A DNA stretch of 64,000 nt from JACMLC01 sp963817025 (GCA_963817025.1 CAWFML010000005.1:248001-312000), one strand, 5' to 3'; positions 52,495 to 60,809 are shown, counted from the first letter of the stretch. The notes: generated by a model not told the origin, from the sequence alone. A program made the numbers and translations.

Positions 52495-53352
52495 TTAGAA
52501 ACTCAAATAGCTCAAGCCGGAGCCGGAACTCTTCTCTGTATAGCGCGCGAGAGCATCGAGCATGTCTCTGCATAACTCGCGCTCTGCGTCGCCGCGACTG
52601 GCGATGTCGCGCAAAGAGACTGCCATCAGCATCAGGTCTTTGTGTTCCGGCGCGGAGCGCACCTGCTTGAGCCACTTGCGAAGGTCTGCGCTGTTCGCCG
52701 CCTGTCCCTGCTTCGCGCCCTTGCTGCCGCCGCCAAGCATTCGCTCGAACAAAATCTCGACCAACCCCGCAGCTTCATATGCATCGACGAGAGTCGCAAT
52801 CGCATCGGCATAGTGCGCGGCCTTGTCCATCTCGTCCGGCGAAAATGGTTCGTAGGGCGGGTCGCCCAGACGGTTGACGAATTCGAGGACGCCGACCATC
52901 TCGCCGCTCGTACGCAAAGGCGTGGCGAGAATCGTCTGCGTCGAATAGCCCGTCGCGCGATCTACTTCGGCATAAAAAGTCTCTTCCTGCGCGACATCCG
53001 TGACCGCCATCGGCTGGCCGGAAGAGAAGACAAATCCCGCAATGCCTTTGCCGGGCGGGATACGCACCTTCATGATCTTGTCCGCGACCTGACCGATGGC
53101 GACGAGAAACTTCAAGCCGCCCTTGTTGCCGTCGCGCACGAGCACGGAGGCTTCATCGGAGCCAACTGAAGCGGCTGCGAGCTTGAGCAGATTCTCAATC
53201 GAACGTTTGAGCGGCGCAGACAGAGCATCCGCGACATCCACTGTGCCGACGACTGCTTGCAGTTGCGCTGCCAGAGTGTTATCGCCAGCATTCTTCTTCG
53301 GTTGTTTCTTCTTCGAGCCGGTGGCCGGCTGCGTCTTAGTTTTTTTAGCCAT
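52495..53352 (-). CDS. GAF domain protein with helical extension
   Basis: A 285-residue protein. A Lys/Gln-rich tail (about 25 residues) is followed by a GAF domain (about residues 48-190; core segments PPGKGIAGFVFSSGQPMAVTD split at GIAGFVFSSG, and TPLRTSGEMVGVLEFVNRLG). After that comes a helical region of about 90 residues. GAF domains bind small molecules such as cyclic nucleotides or haem. There is no kinase or cyclase output here. It is cotranscribed with the subtilase, which it could regulate. Confidence 0.85.
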   Translation of the reverse strand: MAKKTKTQPATGSKKKQPKKNAGDNTLAAQLQAVVGTVDVADALSAPLKRSIENLLKLAAASVGSDEASVLVRDGNKGGLKFLVAIGQVADKIMKVRIPPGKGIAGFVFSSGQPMAVTDVAQEETFYAEVDRATGYSTQTILATPLRTSGEMVGVLEFVNRLGDPPYEPFSPDEMDKAAHYADAIATLVDAYEAAGLVEILFERMLGGGSKGAKQGQAANSADLRKWLKQVRSAPEHKDLMLMAVSLRDIASRGDAERELCRDMLDALARYTEKSSGSGLSYLSF

Positions 53353-53502
53353 AGGAGATTCCGTGTGTATTCGAGAAGGCTAACATCATTCGAGCATCTT
53401 CAGTCACGTTATGTTCAAAGCCATGAGCCGGGCCGAAGGTTTTGCAAACCACTGTCAGGATGGATAACTAATCCGATTATTCGGTCGCGGCGACGCGCCA
53501 TT

Positions 53503-53591
53503 GTAAAGGCAAAAGGTAAAAGTAAAAAGGTAAAAGTGGAGCGCAAGCTAAATCTCTTGTTTTTACCTTTTGCCTTTTTACTTTTACCTTA
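53503..53591. repeat. long inverted repeat, AAAAGGTAAAAGGC family
   Basis: TAAAGGCAAAAGGTAAAAGT on the left, CTTTTGCC...CTTACC pattern on the right (ACCTTTTGCCTTTTTACTTT). It lies between the divergent GAF and S41 genes. Confidence 0.9.
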
Positions 53592-53592
53592 C

Positions 53593-53622
53593 TTGCTCAC
53601 GCCGCACGCCTCCGTGTAGTAT
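53593..53622 (+). promoter_or_regulatory. candidate promoter of the S41 protease gene
   Basis: TTGCTC at 53593-53598 and TAGTAT at 53617-53622 with an 18-bp spacer, directly after the hairpin. It argues that the TTG at 53625 is not the protein start. Confidence 0.55.
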
Positions 53623-53720
53623 GCTTGACAGACGACATGCATGAGTCGTCAGCACCTGTCGGGTCGCCAGCTTTGGCGCGCTCAACCTTTCAGAACTGTT
53701 TTCCAAGAGGCTTGTCGCAA

Positions 53721-55448
53721 GTGAAGAAAAGATTCTCCTTCGCGCTGGTTGCGCTTCTCCTGTTCTCTCTTTCAACTCCATCTTTCGTTCTGGCCCAGAA
53801 TCAGGGACGCAGCGGCAGCAGCAATGGCAGCGGCGCGTCCGGCACTCCTCCTGCGCGCACCTCGCCTCCCTCGTCAGGCACGCGCCGCACGGGCAGCCGT
53901 TCGCGCGGCCTGAGTGAAGCTGCTCAAGCCGTCTCGGAAGATTTCAGGGAAGCCATCTCGGTTATTCAGGAAAATTACATTGACGGCAACAAGCTCGATT
54001 ACAATGCCGTCTACAAGTCTTCCATCATCGGCATGCTGCGCTCACTTGACCCGCACTCGAATTTTTACGACCGCGCGGAGTTTGAAGAGTTAAAGACAGA
54101 CCAGCGTTCGGAGTATTACGGCATCGGCGCGACCATCGGAAATCAGCGGCTCAAAGAGAAGACAGACACCTATATCATAGCCACCTTTGAAAACTCGCCT
54201 GCGGCGCGTGCCGGATTGCGTTTCGGTGACCGCATCGTCAAGGTGGACGGCGTAGAAACGTTGGACAAGACTTCTCTGGAAGTGCGCGACAAGATACGCG
54301 GCCCGCGCGGCTCGGCGGTCAGGCTGACCATCGAGCGCGCAGCTACGGGGCAAGTAGAGGTGGTCGAGATCAGGCGCGACGCAGTGGCCCAGCCATCCGT
54401 GCCGGATGCTTACATGCTCAGTTCCGGCGTCGGCTACATAGACATGACGCACGGCTTCAATTATACGACCGCAGACGAGCTTCAATATGCGCTTGAATAT
54501 CTGCAAGGGCGCGGCATGACATCCTTAGTGCTGGATTTGCGAAACAATCCGGGCGGACTACTTGAGCAGGCGATTCGCGTCTCGGAGAAATTTCTGCCGG
54601 GCGGGCAGGTGATTCTCACGCAAAGGGGACGCAACGGTCTGGGTGACAGGATTTATCGCGCGGAAAACAGCTCGCCGACGCAGATGCCGCTCGTGCTTCT
54701 GATTAATAGCAACAGCGCGTCTGCTTCTGAGATCGTCGCGGGAGCGATGCAGGATCATGACCGTGCGCTGCTGGTGGGCGAAAACAGTTTCGGCAAGGGA
54801 TTGGTCCAGAGCATCAATAATCTGGAATACGGCGCGGGCCTCACCCTGACCACCGCCAAGTATTACACGCCTTCGGGCAGGCTCATTCAGCGCGATTATT
54901 CAAACGGCAGCAACTATGATTACCTGCGCGGCGCGGCCCGCGAAGGCGAGCAGCGCAAACCGTCCGGGCCGGAGAGCCACACGGATTTGGGCAGACCCGT
55001 CTACGGCGGCGATGGCATCACGCCGGATGTCGCCGTCAAGCCCCGCACCATTAACAACGCGCAGGCGCGTCTGCTCAGCCCCATCTTTGCTTTCACGCGC
55101 GAGCTGGTCAATGGTCGCCTCACAGGCTTTGACGCTTACAAAGTCTCGCGCACGGTTGATTTCAATCACAGGCTTCAGCCCGCAGACTTTCCCATGACGG
55201 ACGCTATCTATCAGGCGTTCAAAAGCTTCGCGCTCAAAGATGCGCCTGCGAAACTGACTGCGGCGCAACTCGAACGCAGCCGCGCTTTTATCGAGCTGCA
55301 AATACGCTACTACATCATCACCGCCGCCTATGGCCGCGTGACAGCCGATCAGGTGCTCATACAGGACGACCCGCAGGTGGCAAAAGCCATCGAATCGCTC
55401 CCGCAAGCGCGCCAACTCGCCCTCTCCTCAATGCGAGCAAAGCGGTAG
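53721..55448 (+). CDS. S41 C-terminal processing protease (CtpA/Prc family)
   Basis: A 575-residue periplasmic serine protease. The signal peptide begins at VKKRFSFALVALLLFSLST, read from GTG 53721. An S/G/R-rich linker, a PDZ domain (about residues 150-230) and the S41 core follow. The catalytic Ser sits in NSNSASASEIVAGA and the Lys in GENSFGKGLVQS. Such proteases trim C-termini of envelope proteins under control of the PDZ domain. Starts at ATG 53637 or TTG 53625 are less likely given the promoter position. Confidence 0.92.
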   Translation: MKKRFSFALVALLLFSLSTPSFVLAQNQGRSGSSNGSGASGTPPARTSPPSSGTRRTGSRSRGLSEAAQAVSEDFREAISVIQENYIDGNKLDYNAVYKSSIIGMLRSLDPHSNFYDRAEFEELKTDQRSEYYGIGATIGNQRLKEKTDTYIIATFENSPAARAGLRFGDRIVKVDGVETLDKTSLEVRDKIRGPRGSAVRLTIERAATGQVEVVEIRRDAVAQPSVPDAYMLSSGVGYIDMTHGFNYTTADELQYALEYLQGRGMTSLVLDLRNNPGGLLEQAIRVSEKFLPGGQVILTQRGRNGLGDRIYRAENSSPTQMPLVLLINSNSASASEIVAGAMQDHDRALLVGENSFGKGLVQSINNLEYGAGLTLTTAKYYTPSGRLIQRDYSNGSNYDYLRGAAREGEQRKPSGPESHTDLGRPVYGGDGITPDVAVKPRTINNAQARLLSPIFAFTRELVNGRLTGFDAYKVSRTVDFNHRLQPADFPMTDAIYQAFKSFALKDAPAKLTAAQLERSRAFIELQIRYYIITAAYGRVTADQVLIQDDPQVAKAIESLPQARQLALSSMRAKR

Positions 55449-55452
55449 AAAG

Positions 55453-55641
55453 AAAGGCAAAAGTAAAAAACGTGAGTTCGATATAAGCAGCAGAGGATGC
55501 AGCATGACAGCCCCTCCGGGGCTAACTAACACCTCGCCGCTCTTACGTCGAACAGGCGTTAAAAAGGTCAAAGGCAAAAGTGAAGATAGCATTCCTCTCA
55601 TCCTTACTTTTGCCTTTTACCTTTTTACTTTTGCCTTTTTA
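55453..55641. repeat. interrupted long inverted repeat, AAAAGGTAAAAGGC family
   Basis: The left arm AAAGGCAAAAGTAAAAA is interrupted at 55471 by the 89-bp TIR element and resumes at 55566 (GGTCAAAGGCAAAAGTGAAG). The right arm is TTACTTTTGCCTTTTACCTT and its continuation. Removing the insert and one copy of TAAAAA rebuilds the same left arm seen intact at 41964. Confidence 0.9.
55471..55559. mobile_element. short MITE-like element, second copy, inside a hairpin arm
   Basis: An 89-bp element with ends ACGTGAGTTCGATATAAG and CTTACGTCGAACAGGCGT, related to the ends at 3414-3672. It is flanked by a 6-bp duplication TAAAAA (55465-55470 and 55560-55565). The interior keeps only an AGCCCCTCCGGGGCT hairpin, so it looks like an internally shortened copy. 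Confidence 0.78.
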
Positions 55642-56304
55642 CTCGGCTCCGGTCTGGCTGTGCGGCGCGTCAACAGGTTTGGATTCGGGCGAGCCTTTTT
55701 GTCTGAGCCAGATGGTTAAGACGACCATTAGCCCGATGGCGAGAAATTCGCTCTGCCAGTTTTGCAGGGATTCAAACCAGAAGCGCGAGGTTTCCATATA
55801 GCCCACCAGCGTCACGGGCTGGCCGCCATGCAGAAGTTGCTCCTGATTGTATTCGCCTTTGCCTCCGACCGCGTGCAGAAAGAACGAGAGCAGAAAGATA
55901 ATCATGAAGGCCAGCGATAAAGAGTTCTCATAAAGCTTCAAAATGAATCCGCCCTTACGCACGGGCCACGGAGCATCTTTTTTATGACGCGACTTTGCAG
56001 GGTCGCGGTCAACCTCTTCATCTCCATCGGGGTCTTTCGATTCCGCAGAGCCTTTCTGATAAAGAAATGCCGTCAGGATAATGAAGATGAACATCTGTAA
56101 AAATTCCGACTCCCAGTTCTCCATCGTGGCTTCGAGAAAATGCGTCGTACCTAGATATTCGACATAACCGATGGTTGGCTGCCCGTGCTCCTGCTGGTCG
56201 TTGTTGTGCTCGCGGTGGCCCACAAAGCTCTGGCCCGCAATCAAGATGAGGAAGAATCCGAAGAGCACTATGGACAGACCATTGTTACGGAAAAAGCGGC
56301 GCAT
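55639..56304 (-). CDS. DUF6766 family membrane protein
   Basis: A 221-residue membrane protein with about four transmembrane segments in two similar halves. Each half contains a Trp-Glu-Ser-Glu-Phe-Leu-like motif (MENWESEFLQMF and LQNWQSEFLAIG) next to a short QKGS loop, the hallmark of the DUF6766 family. The function is unknown. The stop codon lies in the right arm of the interrupted inverted repeat. Confidence 0.85.
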   Translation of the reverse strand: MRRFFRNNGLSIVLFGFFLILIAGQSFVGHREHNNDQQEHGQPTIGYVEYLGTTHFLEATMENWESEFLQMFIFIILTAFLYQKGSAESKDPDGDEEVDRDPAKSRHKKDAPWPVRKGGFILKLYENSLSLAFMIIFLLSFFLHAVGGKGEYNQEQLLHGGQPVTLVGYMETSRFWFESLQNWQSEFLAIGLMVVLTIWLRQKGSPESKPVDAPHSQTGAE

Positions 56305-56332
56305 GTATGTCTCCTTCGTCTTAAGAGGACGG

Positions 56333-57004
56333 TTAATCTTTTCCGGCGAAGTGCGGCGTCTGAGGCGTTTCGCCTTCCGCTTCCGGCTCGACGGCTGGAA
56401 GCTGCTTCAACTCTTCAAAGGCAATCTCTGCGGAAGGTCGCGTATCGGCCTTGAGCACTGTTCGCATGATTTCCAGCGCGTGCTCGTTGTCTTCAGGCGT
56501 GTTCGAGGCGAGGCAGTCTTCCGGGATGACGAGATGAAAGTCCCGCATGTAGGCATCGTTGGCTGTGAAGAGGACGCAGATGTTGCCTGCGACGCCCGTC
56601 AGAATCAGTGTCTTGGCTTGCAGGTAATCGAGCAGCGTGTCGAGCGTGGTGGAGAAAAAGCCTGAGTGCTTCGGTTTTAAAACAAAGTAGTCGTCTTCGT
56701 CCGGCTTTAAAATCTCTACGATGGGTTTGCCGCGCACCTCATCTTTCAGACAGTGGTTGAGAATCTTGCTGAAATCCGATTGCCATTTCCCGAAATTGTC
56801 GTTGACGTAGATGGTCGGAATACCGGCGCGGCGCGCACGCTCCTTGAGCGCGGCAATCTTCTTCGCCATCGGCAGGGCATGCTGTAAGAGTTTCTCGCCG
56901 CTCTCAAACTCCAGATCGTTGATGACATCTATCAAGAGCAACGCTACGTCTGACTTGTCCGGCACATTGCCATGCAGGTCTTCGTTCCTCGCAGGATCGC
57001 CCAT
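56333..57004 (-). CDS. isochorismatase-family cysteine hydrolase
   Basis: A 223-residue alpha/beta hydrolase of the isochorismatase-like superfamily. The catalytic triad is recognisable: D26 (LLIDVIND), the Lys of VLKPKHSGF and the Cys of GNICVLFTA. Members hydrolyse amide bonds, for example nicotinamide or N-carbamoyl compounds; the substrate cannot be assigned. ATG 57004 is favoured by a RBS (GGGAG); upstream residues in the open frame are not family-like. Confidence 0.9.
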   Translation of the reverse strand: MGDPARNEDLHGNVPDKSDVALLLIDVINDLEFESGEKLLQHALPMAKKIAALKERARRAGIPTIYVNDNFGKWQSDFSKILNHCLKDEVRGKPIVEILKPDEDDYFVLKPKHSGFFSTTLDTLLDYLQAKTLILTGVAGNICVLFTANDAYMRDFHLVIPEDCLASNTPEDNEHALEIMRTVLKADTRPSAEIAFEELKQLPAVEPEAEGETPQTPHFAGKD

Positions 57005-57054
57005 CTTTAATCTCCCATAGCTCGATGAATTTATCGCGCCACTATAACTTAAAC

Positions 57055-57124
57055 AAAATTCGCCACAAAGACACAATAGCAAGAAGAACTTTCTGCTTTT
57101 CTCTTTGCGTCTTTGTGGCGAAAT
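57055..57124. repeat. long inverted repeat, CGCAAAGACAC family
   Basis: AATTCGCCACAAAGACACAA on the left, TTTGCGTCTTTGTGGCGAAA on the right. It lies between the isochorismatase-like and NTF2-like genes. Confidence 0.9.
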
Positions 57125-57158
57125 CCGGTTTTTCTTGTCCGCGTTTACCTGCGACTTC

Positions 57159-57650
57159 TCATTTGCTTGCAGGGTTCATGGATTCGTGGCCGTGTACGAC
57201 GCGCCATGTGTTGCCCTGTTTGACGTAGACGCTGGTCATCTTGCCCGTATAGTTGACGGGTTGACCTGCGAAGCTAGCCATCACATTGCTGTTGTAAGTG
57301 AGAATCGCTGTGTCTCCGTAAATCTGCACGCGCGGGTTGTACATCTGAAAATCCGTGTACTTGATCATCTCCGCGTATTGCTCAAACTTGGGCAGAAAAT
57401 TGGTCTTCGGCTCCGTTTCCAGATACGGGCTGTTAGGGCCATAGTAAGTCGAGTCGTCGGTCATAAGGTCTGCGAAGAAAGCTTTGTCCTTACGCTGCCA
57501 TGCCTCGATGGAGGCTTTTTCGCGGGCGATAATCTGACCGGCGATGGCTGTCTGCGCGGGGTCTGCGAACGCATTGCGCGTGGCAAACATGCCGATGCTG
57601 ATGAGCGTCATGGCGATGACGACGATGACAAAGCTGAGCTGCTTTTTCAT
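57159..57650 (-). CDS. secreted NTF2-like (SnoaL/DUF4440) protein
   Basis: A 163-residue protein with a signal peptide (about residues 1-29, ending NAFA) and a cone-shaped NTF2-like domain. It begins AREKASIEAWQRKDKAFFAD, and a YNSNVMASF strand and the closing WRVVHGHESMNP fit DUF4440. This fold is used as a ligand-binding domain in many unrelated roles. No catalytic residues can be named. Confidence 0.87.
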   Translation of the reverse strand: MKKQLSFVIVVIAMTLISIGMFATRNAFADPAQTAIAGQIIAREKASIEAWQRKDKAFFADLMTDDSTYYGPNSPYLETEPKTNFLPKFEQYAEMIKYTDFQMYNPRVQIYGDTAILTYNSNVMASFAGQPVNYTGKMTSVYVKQGNTWRVVHGHESMNPASK

Positions 57651-57875
57651 AAGTGTTACCCTCTCTTAGGTATGAGCACGCTTGCCGCCCGCTAATGGAC
57701 GGCAAGCCTGCCTGACAAAAATCGCGCGAGGTTTTTTTAGAAAAGCCAATCGCTAAAAGCTTGAGGCCGGGAGACGACAAGCCGCTGGCGAGAATTCTTT
57801 GCGAGGGTTCGAATGCAAGCCTATGATTGCATCATGAAGGAAATGCTGTGCGGCGGCTTTTCGAGCCGCATGGCC

Positions 57876-58319
57876 TTAGAGGCTGCCGTCGCGCAAGGTG
57901 ATGAGCGAGATGACCGCGCCCGTCGGGTCATTGATGACGGAGAAGCGGCCCACGTTCGGAATATCTGTCGGCGGGACGCAGACGCTGCCTCCGAGTTCGG
58001 TGACGCGCTCGGCCAGTTTGTCTACATCGTCAACGGCCACATAAGACATCCAGTGCGAAGGCATCTCTGCGCCGTCGCCGCATTCCGGGCCGGGCTGATA
58101 CATGCCGCCGATGGATTTCTCTCCGGCGCGGATTTCCGTGTAGGTCATGCCGCTTTCTCCGTTGCTATCTTTGAGCGTCCATCCCAGAAGCTCCGCATAA
58201 AATTTCTTGGCCGTCTCGACATCCTTACTGGCAAGCTCGTTCCAGCAGAAAGTTCCATTCTGCGCGGGCTGGGGTTGGGTGATGCCTTCTTCCGTCGCGG
58301 TGGCGGTTTGTTCTGACAT
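57876..58319 (-). CDS. VOC (glyoxalase/bleomycin resistance) superfamily protein
   Basis: A 147-residue protein with paired beta-alpha-beta-beta-beta units of the VOC fold. FCWNELASKDVETAKKFYAELLGW opens the first half (the quoted stretch is split across the family motif) and VTELGGSVCVPPTDIPNVGRF the second. Such proteins bind a metal and act on small substrates or sequester antibiotics. Specificity is unknown. RBS AAGGAG precedes the start. Confidence 0.88.
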   Translation of the reverse strand: MSEQTATATEEGITQPQPAQNGTFCWNELASKDVETAKKFYAELLGWTLKDSNGESGMTYTEIRAGEKSIGGMYQPGPECGDGAEMPSHWMSYVAVDDVDKLAERVTELGGSVCVPPTDIPNVGRFSVINDPTGAVISLITLRDGSL

Positions 58320-58535
58320 TAGTTTTTCTCCTTAGCTTTTACGATTTAACAGGTTGGGAAAACTGCTGTGCTCTCGATGCAAAAAAAGAAGCGAGAGCGC
58401 GAATAAAAGAAAAGGTGAGTTCCACTTCTTCAATGAAACTCACCTTGTCAAACCTGCCCCTTGTTCGTTCTTTGTGCGTGAGGCTGCCGGGTGAGGACAG
58501 GACTTTATGTGTTTACTTCGATAGCTGCCTGGCTT

Positions 58536-59057
58536 TTAATGCGCGGCGAGCCATTCACTGAAAACTTCCGACTCTTCCTGCTTGCCGCTCCAGCGTGCGC
58601 GATTCTTGCCTGTGAGGGCCAAGACCATCGCCTGATGCTGGCCCGCGCGGTCGCCAAGCCGCTCGAAATAGTTGAAGAGACGGTCAATCTTTTTCACGCT
58701 CTCGCGTGCGGCTTCGGGATTTTTGAAGGCCAGCACGTTGCGGAAAAAGCGCGAGTAAATGTTCTGCTCGCGTGCCGTCGTGGTGTAGAGATCGAAGTAG
58801 CCTGTAATCAAGCCTTCTCTCTGCAAAACCTGCGCGACATAAGAAGGGCGCACGGCAATCCGGCGCACGATCTGCGCGATGTCGGTCACGCCGCTCTCAT
58901 AGAGCGCAAGTATCTGTTCTTTTTTAGAGCGCGCCCCGGCTTCACCGGCAGCAGTTTCATCTTCCTGCTCGACAAGGCTCAACTGCGCCTCGTCTGCGTA
59001 TTCCAGTTCCAGCGCAAGCGGCTTGCTCTCGTCTCGAATCAATTCTTCTGTCATCAT
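58536..59057 (-). CDS. HTH-containing protein, probable module regulator
   Basis: A 173-residue protein with a Glu/Asp-rich N-terminus and a helix-turn-helix-like segment (KKEQILALYESGVTDIAQIV then VRPSYVAQVLQREGL, about residues 45-80). A basic helical C-terminal half follows, with AFKNPEAARESVKKIDRLFN. I do not recognise a family. It is separated by a hairpin from the SWIM-Rad52 gene and may be part of the same operon. A DNA-binding role is inferred from the HTH only. Confidence 0.6.
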   Translation of the reverse strand: MMTEELIRDESKPLALELEYADEAQLSLVEQEDETAAGEAGARSKKEQILALYESGVTDIAQIVRRIAVRPSYVAQVLQREGLITGYFDLYTTTAREQNIYSRFFRNVLAFKNPEAARESVKKIDRLFNYFERLGDRAGQHQAMVLALTGKNRARWSGKQEESEVFSEWLAAH

Positions 59058-59078
59058 TGCCTTTACCTCCCTTAAAAA

Positions 59079-59160
59079 CAGTTTTCAGTTTTGAGACTTC
59101 AGTTTTCAGTTGCCAGCCATCAGCTCCGGCTGAAAGCTAGCAACTGAAATCTGAAGACTG
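59079..59160. repeat. long inverted repeat, TTTTCAGTTTTCAG family
   Basis: CAGTTTTCAGTTTTGAGACT on the left, CAACTGAAATCTGAAGACTG on the right. It relates to 30182-30302. It lies between the Rad52 and HTH genes of one predicted operon. Confidence 0.85.
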
Positions 59161-59178
59161 CCTGCTGCCAACTGTTCT

Positions 59179-60447
59179 TTAGCTCGCACGGCGCATCGGG
59201 CCGACTGCCGCTTCCTGACCGAGACCTTTGAGGTGGTCTATGAAGCTTGAGGCGGCGCGCTTCGACAACTCTTCGGTCTTGCAGCGCAGCACCGTCTGGC
59301 ACTCTTCCTCGACATCAACACCAGCCTCGCGTGCCAGCGCACGAATCATGCCGAGCTGTTTCGGCGTCACAAGGTCTGCCATAGACTTGGCGAGCGGGTC
59401 GCGCGGGAATGCGCTCGGCTCAGGCGGCGTGCCTTCCTTCTCTATGACATCCGACTCGCGCTGGTAAAGCTCGCGTGCGATGCCGAATTTGACTGCCGCG
59501 CGCTTCAAGGCGTCGTGCTCTGCCTTCTTGATTCCCATCTCGCTATCAGCCGTGCCGGTTCCGACGCCTTCGCGTGTCACGCCGTCAACAGTAATCGCTG
59601 CGGTCACTGCAACCATGTCGCCAATCTGCGTGATCGAGCGGACGGCGTGCGACCATGTAGGGGTCACGCGGTCGAGTATGTCCGCGACCGTGTGCCATTC
59701 AATATATTCGACCATGTGCGTATTGCCCTGACGGTCGCGCCAGCCTTCGCGCGATTTGACGAGGTTCGGGTCAACCTGATTCTTCAAGGCGCGCAATGTG
59801 TTGGTGAATGCGAGCGGGACGATTGGCGCTCCCGTCTGTTCGCTTGACAATCCTGCTTCGGCCATCATCTCTGCTTCATCTGCGTATGCAGTGGCGTTCT
59901 GTTTCTTACTCATGTCTAACTCCTTTTCGTTTGTGTGTTGCGCGAGCAGGCGAACTTTCTGAGAGACAGTTTCCGCTTCAAGAGCGTTTGTCTCTTCCGG
60001 TTCGTCCTGCTCCCGTTCGGAGCGCGTGATGGTTTCGGCAGGCTCTGCCGCTGTCTCGCGTTCCTCGGATGCGTTTGTGTTTGTGTCGGATATGGCAGCG
60101 GTCGCCTCAACTACGCCAGCGGGCGTGCCGTTTGCCGTTTGTTGCTTAGTCACCGCTTCCGTGTTTTTAGCCAGAAGCGAATGCTTGACCGCCAAGATGT
60201 GCTCGCAGCGAAATGCTGCGTCGTCTGTCGCCTGCTCCTCGAATTCGAGACAAGAGCAGCGCACGCGGTTCGCGTCGTCGCGCCAGACTTCATAGCTCGC
60301 TTTGCGCCCGCGCAAGGTCGGCGTCGCAATGCGAAAGCGGTCGCCCTCGCGCGTCACAAGGCCCATCGCCGCAATCCCCTGCGCGCGTTTGTCGCGCAAG
60401 TTAGCTTTTCTGTCGGTCGTTGTTGCTGCTACTAATGCGTTTGCCAT
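59179..60447 (-). CDS. SWIM zinc finger fused to Rad52/Rad22-like domain
   Basis: A 422-residue protein. A SWIM motif (C64, C66, C81, H83 in the CxC-CxH pattern) occupies residues 50-90, then an acidic linker, then a Rad52-like single-strand annealing domain (about residues 215-330, with EYIEWHTVADILDRVTPTW and DALKRAAVKFGIARELY). Rad52-type proteins anneal DNA strands in recombination; Deinococcus DdrA is one. An internal ATG at 59913 has its own RBS (AAGGAGTTAGAC), so a 244-residue Rad52-only form may also be made. Confidence 0.87.
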   Translation of the reverse strand: MANALVAATTTDRKANLRDKRAQGIAAMGLVTREGDRFRIATPTLRGRKASYEVWRDDANRVRCSCLEFEEQATDDAAFRCEHILAVKHSLLAKNTEAVTKQQTANGTPAGVVEATAAISDTNTNASEERETAAEPAETITRSEREQDEPEETNALEAETVSQKVRLLAQHTNEKELDMSKKQNATAYADEAEMMAEAGLSSEQTGAPIVPLAFTNTLRALKNQVDPNLVKSREGWRDRQGNTHMVEYIEWHTVADILDRVTPTWSHAVRSITQIGDMVAVTAAITVDGVTREGVGTGTADSEMGIKKAEHDALKRAAVKFGIARELYQRESDVIEKEGTPPEPSAFPRDPLAKSMADLVTPKQLGMIRALAREAGVDVEEECQTVLRCKTEELSKRAASSFIDHLKGLGQEAAVGPMRRAS

Positions 60448-60472
60448 TGCTCCCGTCCTCCGAAAAAAAATC

Positions 60473-60727
60473 TCAGGCCGCGCGCTCTGCGGGCATCTCG
60501 TTAACAGAGCCTAAGGGCTGCTGCTTGGTTTGTGGTCGCGGGGTCGCGTTTGTCACATCGCTCAAGCGTCGCTCCAAATCCTGTAGGCGCGCTTCAAGCT
60601 CTTCGACGCGACGGCCCTGACGGCCCACGGTCTTGAATAAGCTATCGAATGTTTCCCAGATAAATTCTTGACTCACCTTCGATTTCCTTTGCTGGTTCAC
60701 CACAGCCGCCGATTCGGCTTGTTTCAT
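60473..60727 (-). CDS. small coiled-coil protein, operon leader
   Basis: An 84-residue protein: a Lys/Gln-rich start, then an amphipathic helix (FIWETFDSLFKTVGRQGRRV) and a coiled coil (EELEARLQDLERRLSDV). I do not recognise a family. It is transcribed with the SWIM-Rad52 gene, 25 bases upstream of it. Its promoter (TTGCAA, 17 bases, TACACT on the minus strand) ends so near the ATG that the transcript would be almost leaderless. Confidence 0.65.
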   Translation of the reverse strand: MKQAESAAVVNQQRKSKVSQEFIWETFDSLFKTVGRQGRRVEELEARLQDLERRLSDVTNATPRPQTKQQPLGSVNEMPAERAA

Positions 60728-60737
60728 CTGTGAAACA
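60720..60737. promoter_or_regulatory. perfect palindrome over the start codon, probable XRE operator
   Basis: TGTTTCA, a 4-base spacer TCTG, and TGAAACA: exact 7-bp arms. It covers the start codon (60725-60727) and predicted transcription start of the minus-strand operon and touches its -10 element (60737-60742), ideal for repression by the divergently encoded XRE protein. Confidence 0.7.
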
Positions 60738-60780
60738 GTGTACCACGGGATGCGGGCTGTTGCAAGTATAAAACAAATTC

Positions 60781-60809
60781 TTGCATCTAAAATTTTACTG
60801 TGCTATGTT
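60781..60809 (+). promoter_or_regulatory. candidate promoter of the XRE gene
   Basis: TTGCAT at 60781-60786 and TATGTT at 60804-60809, 17-bp spacer. It lies in the divergent region that also holds the operator palindrome. Confidence 0.6.
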
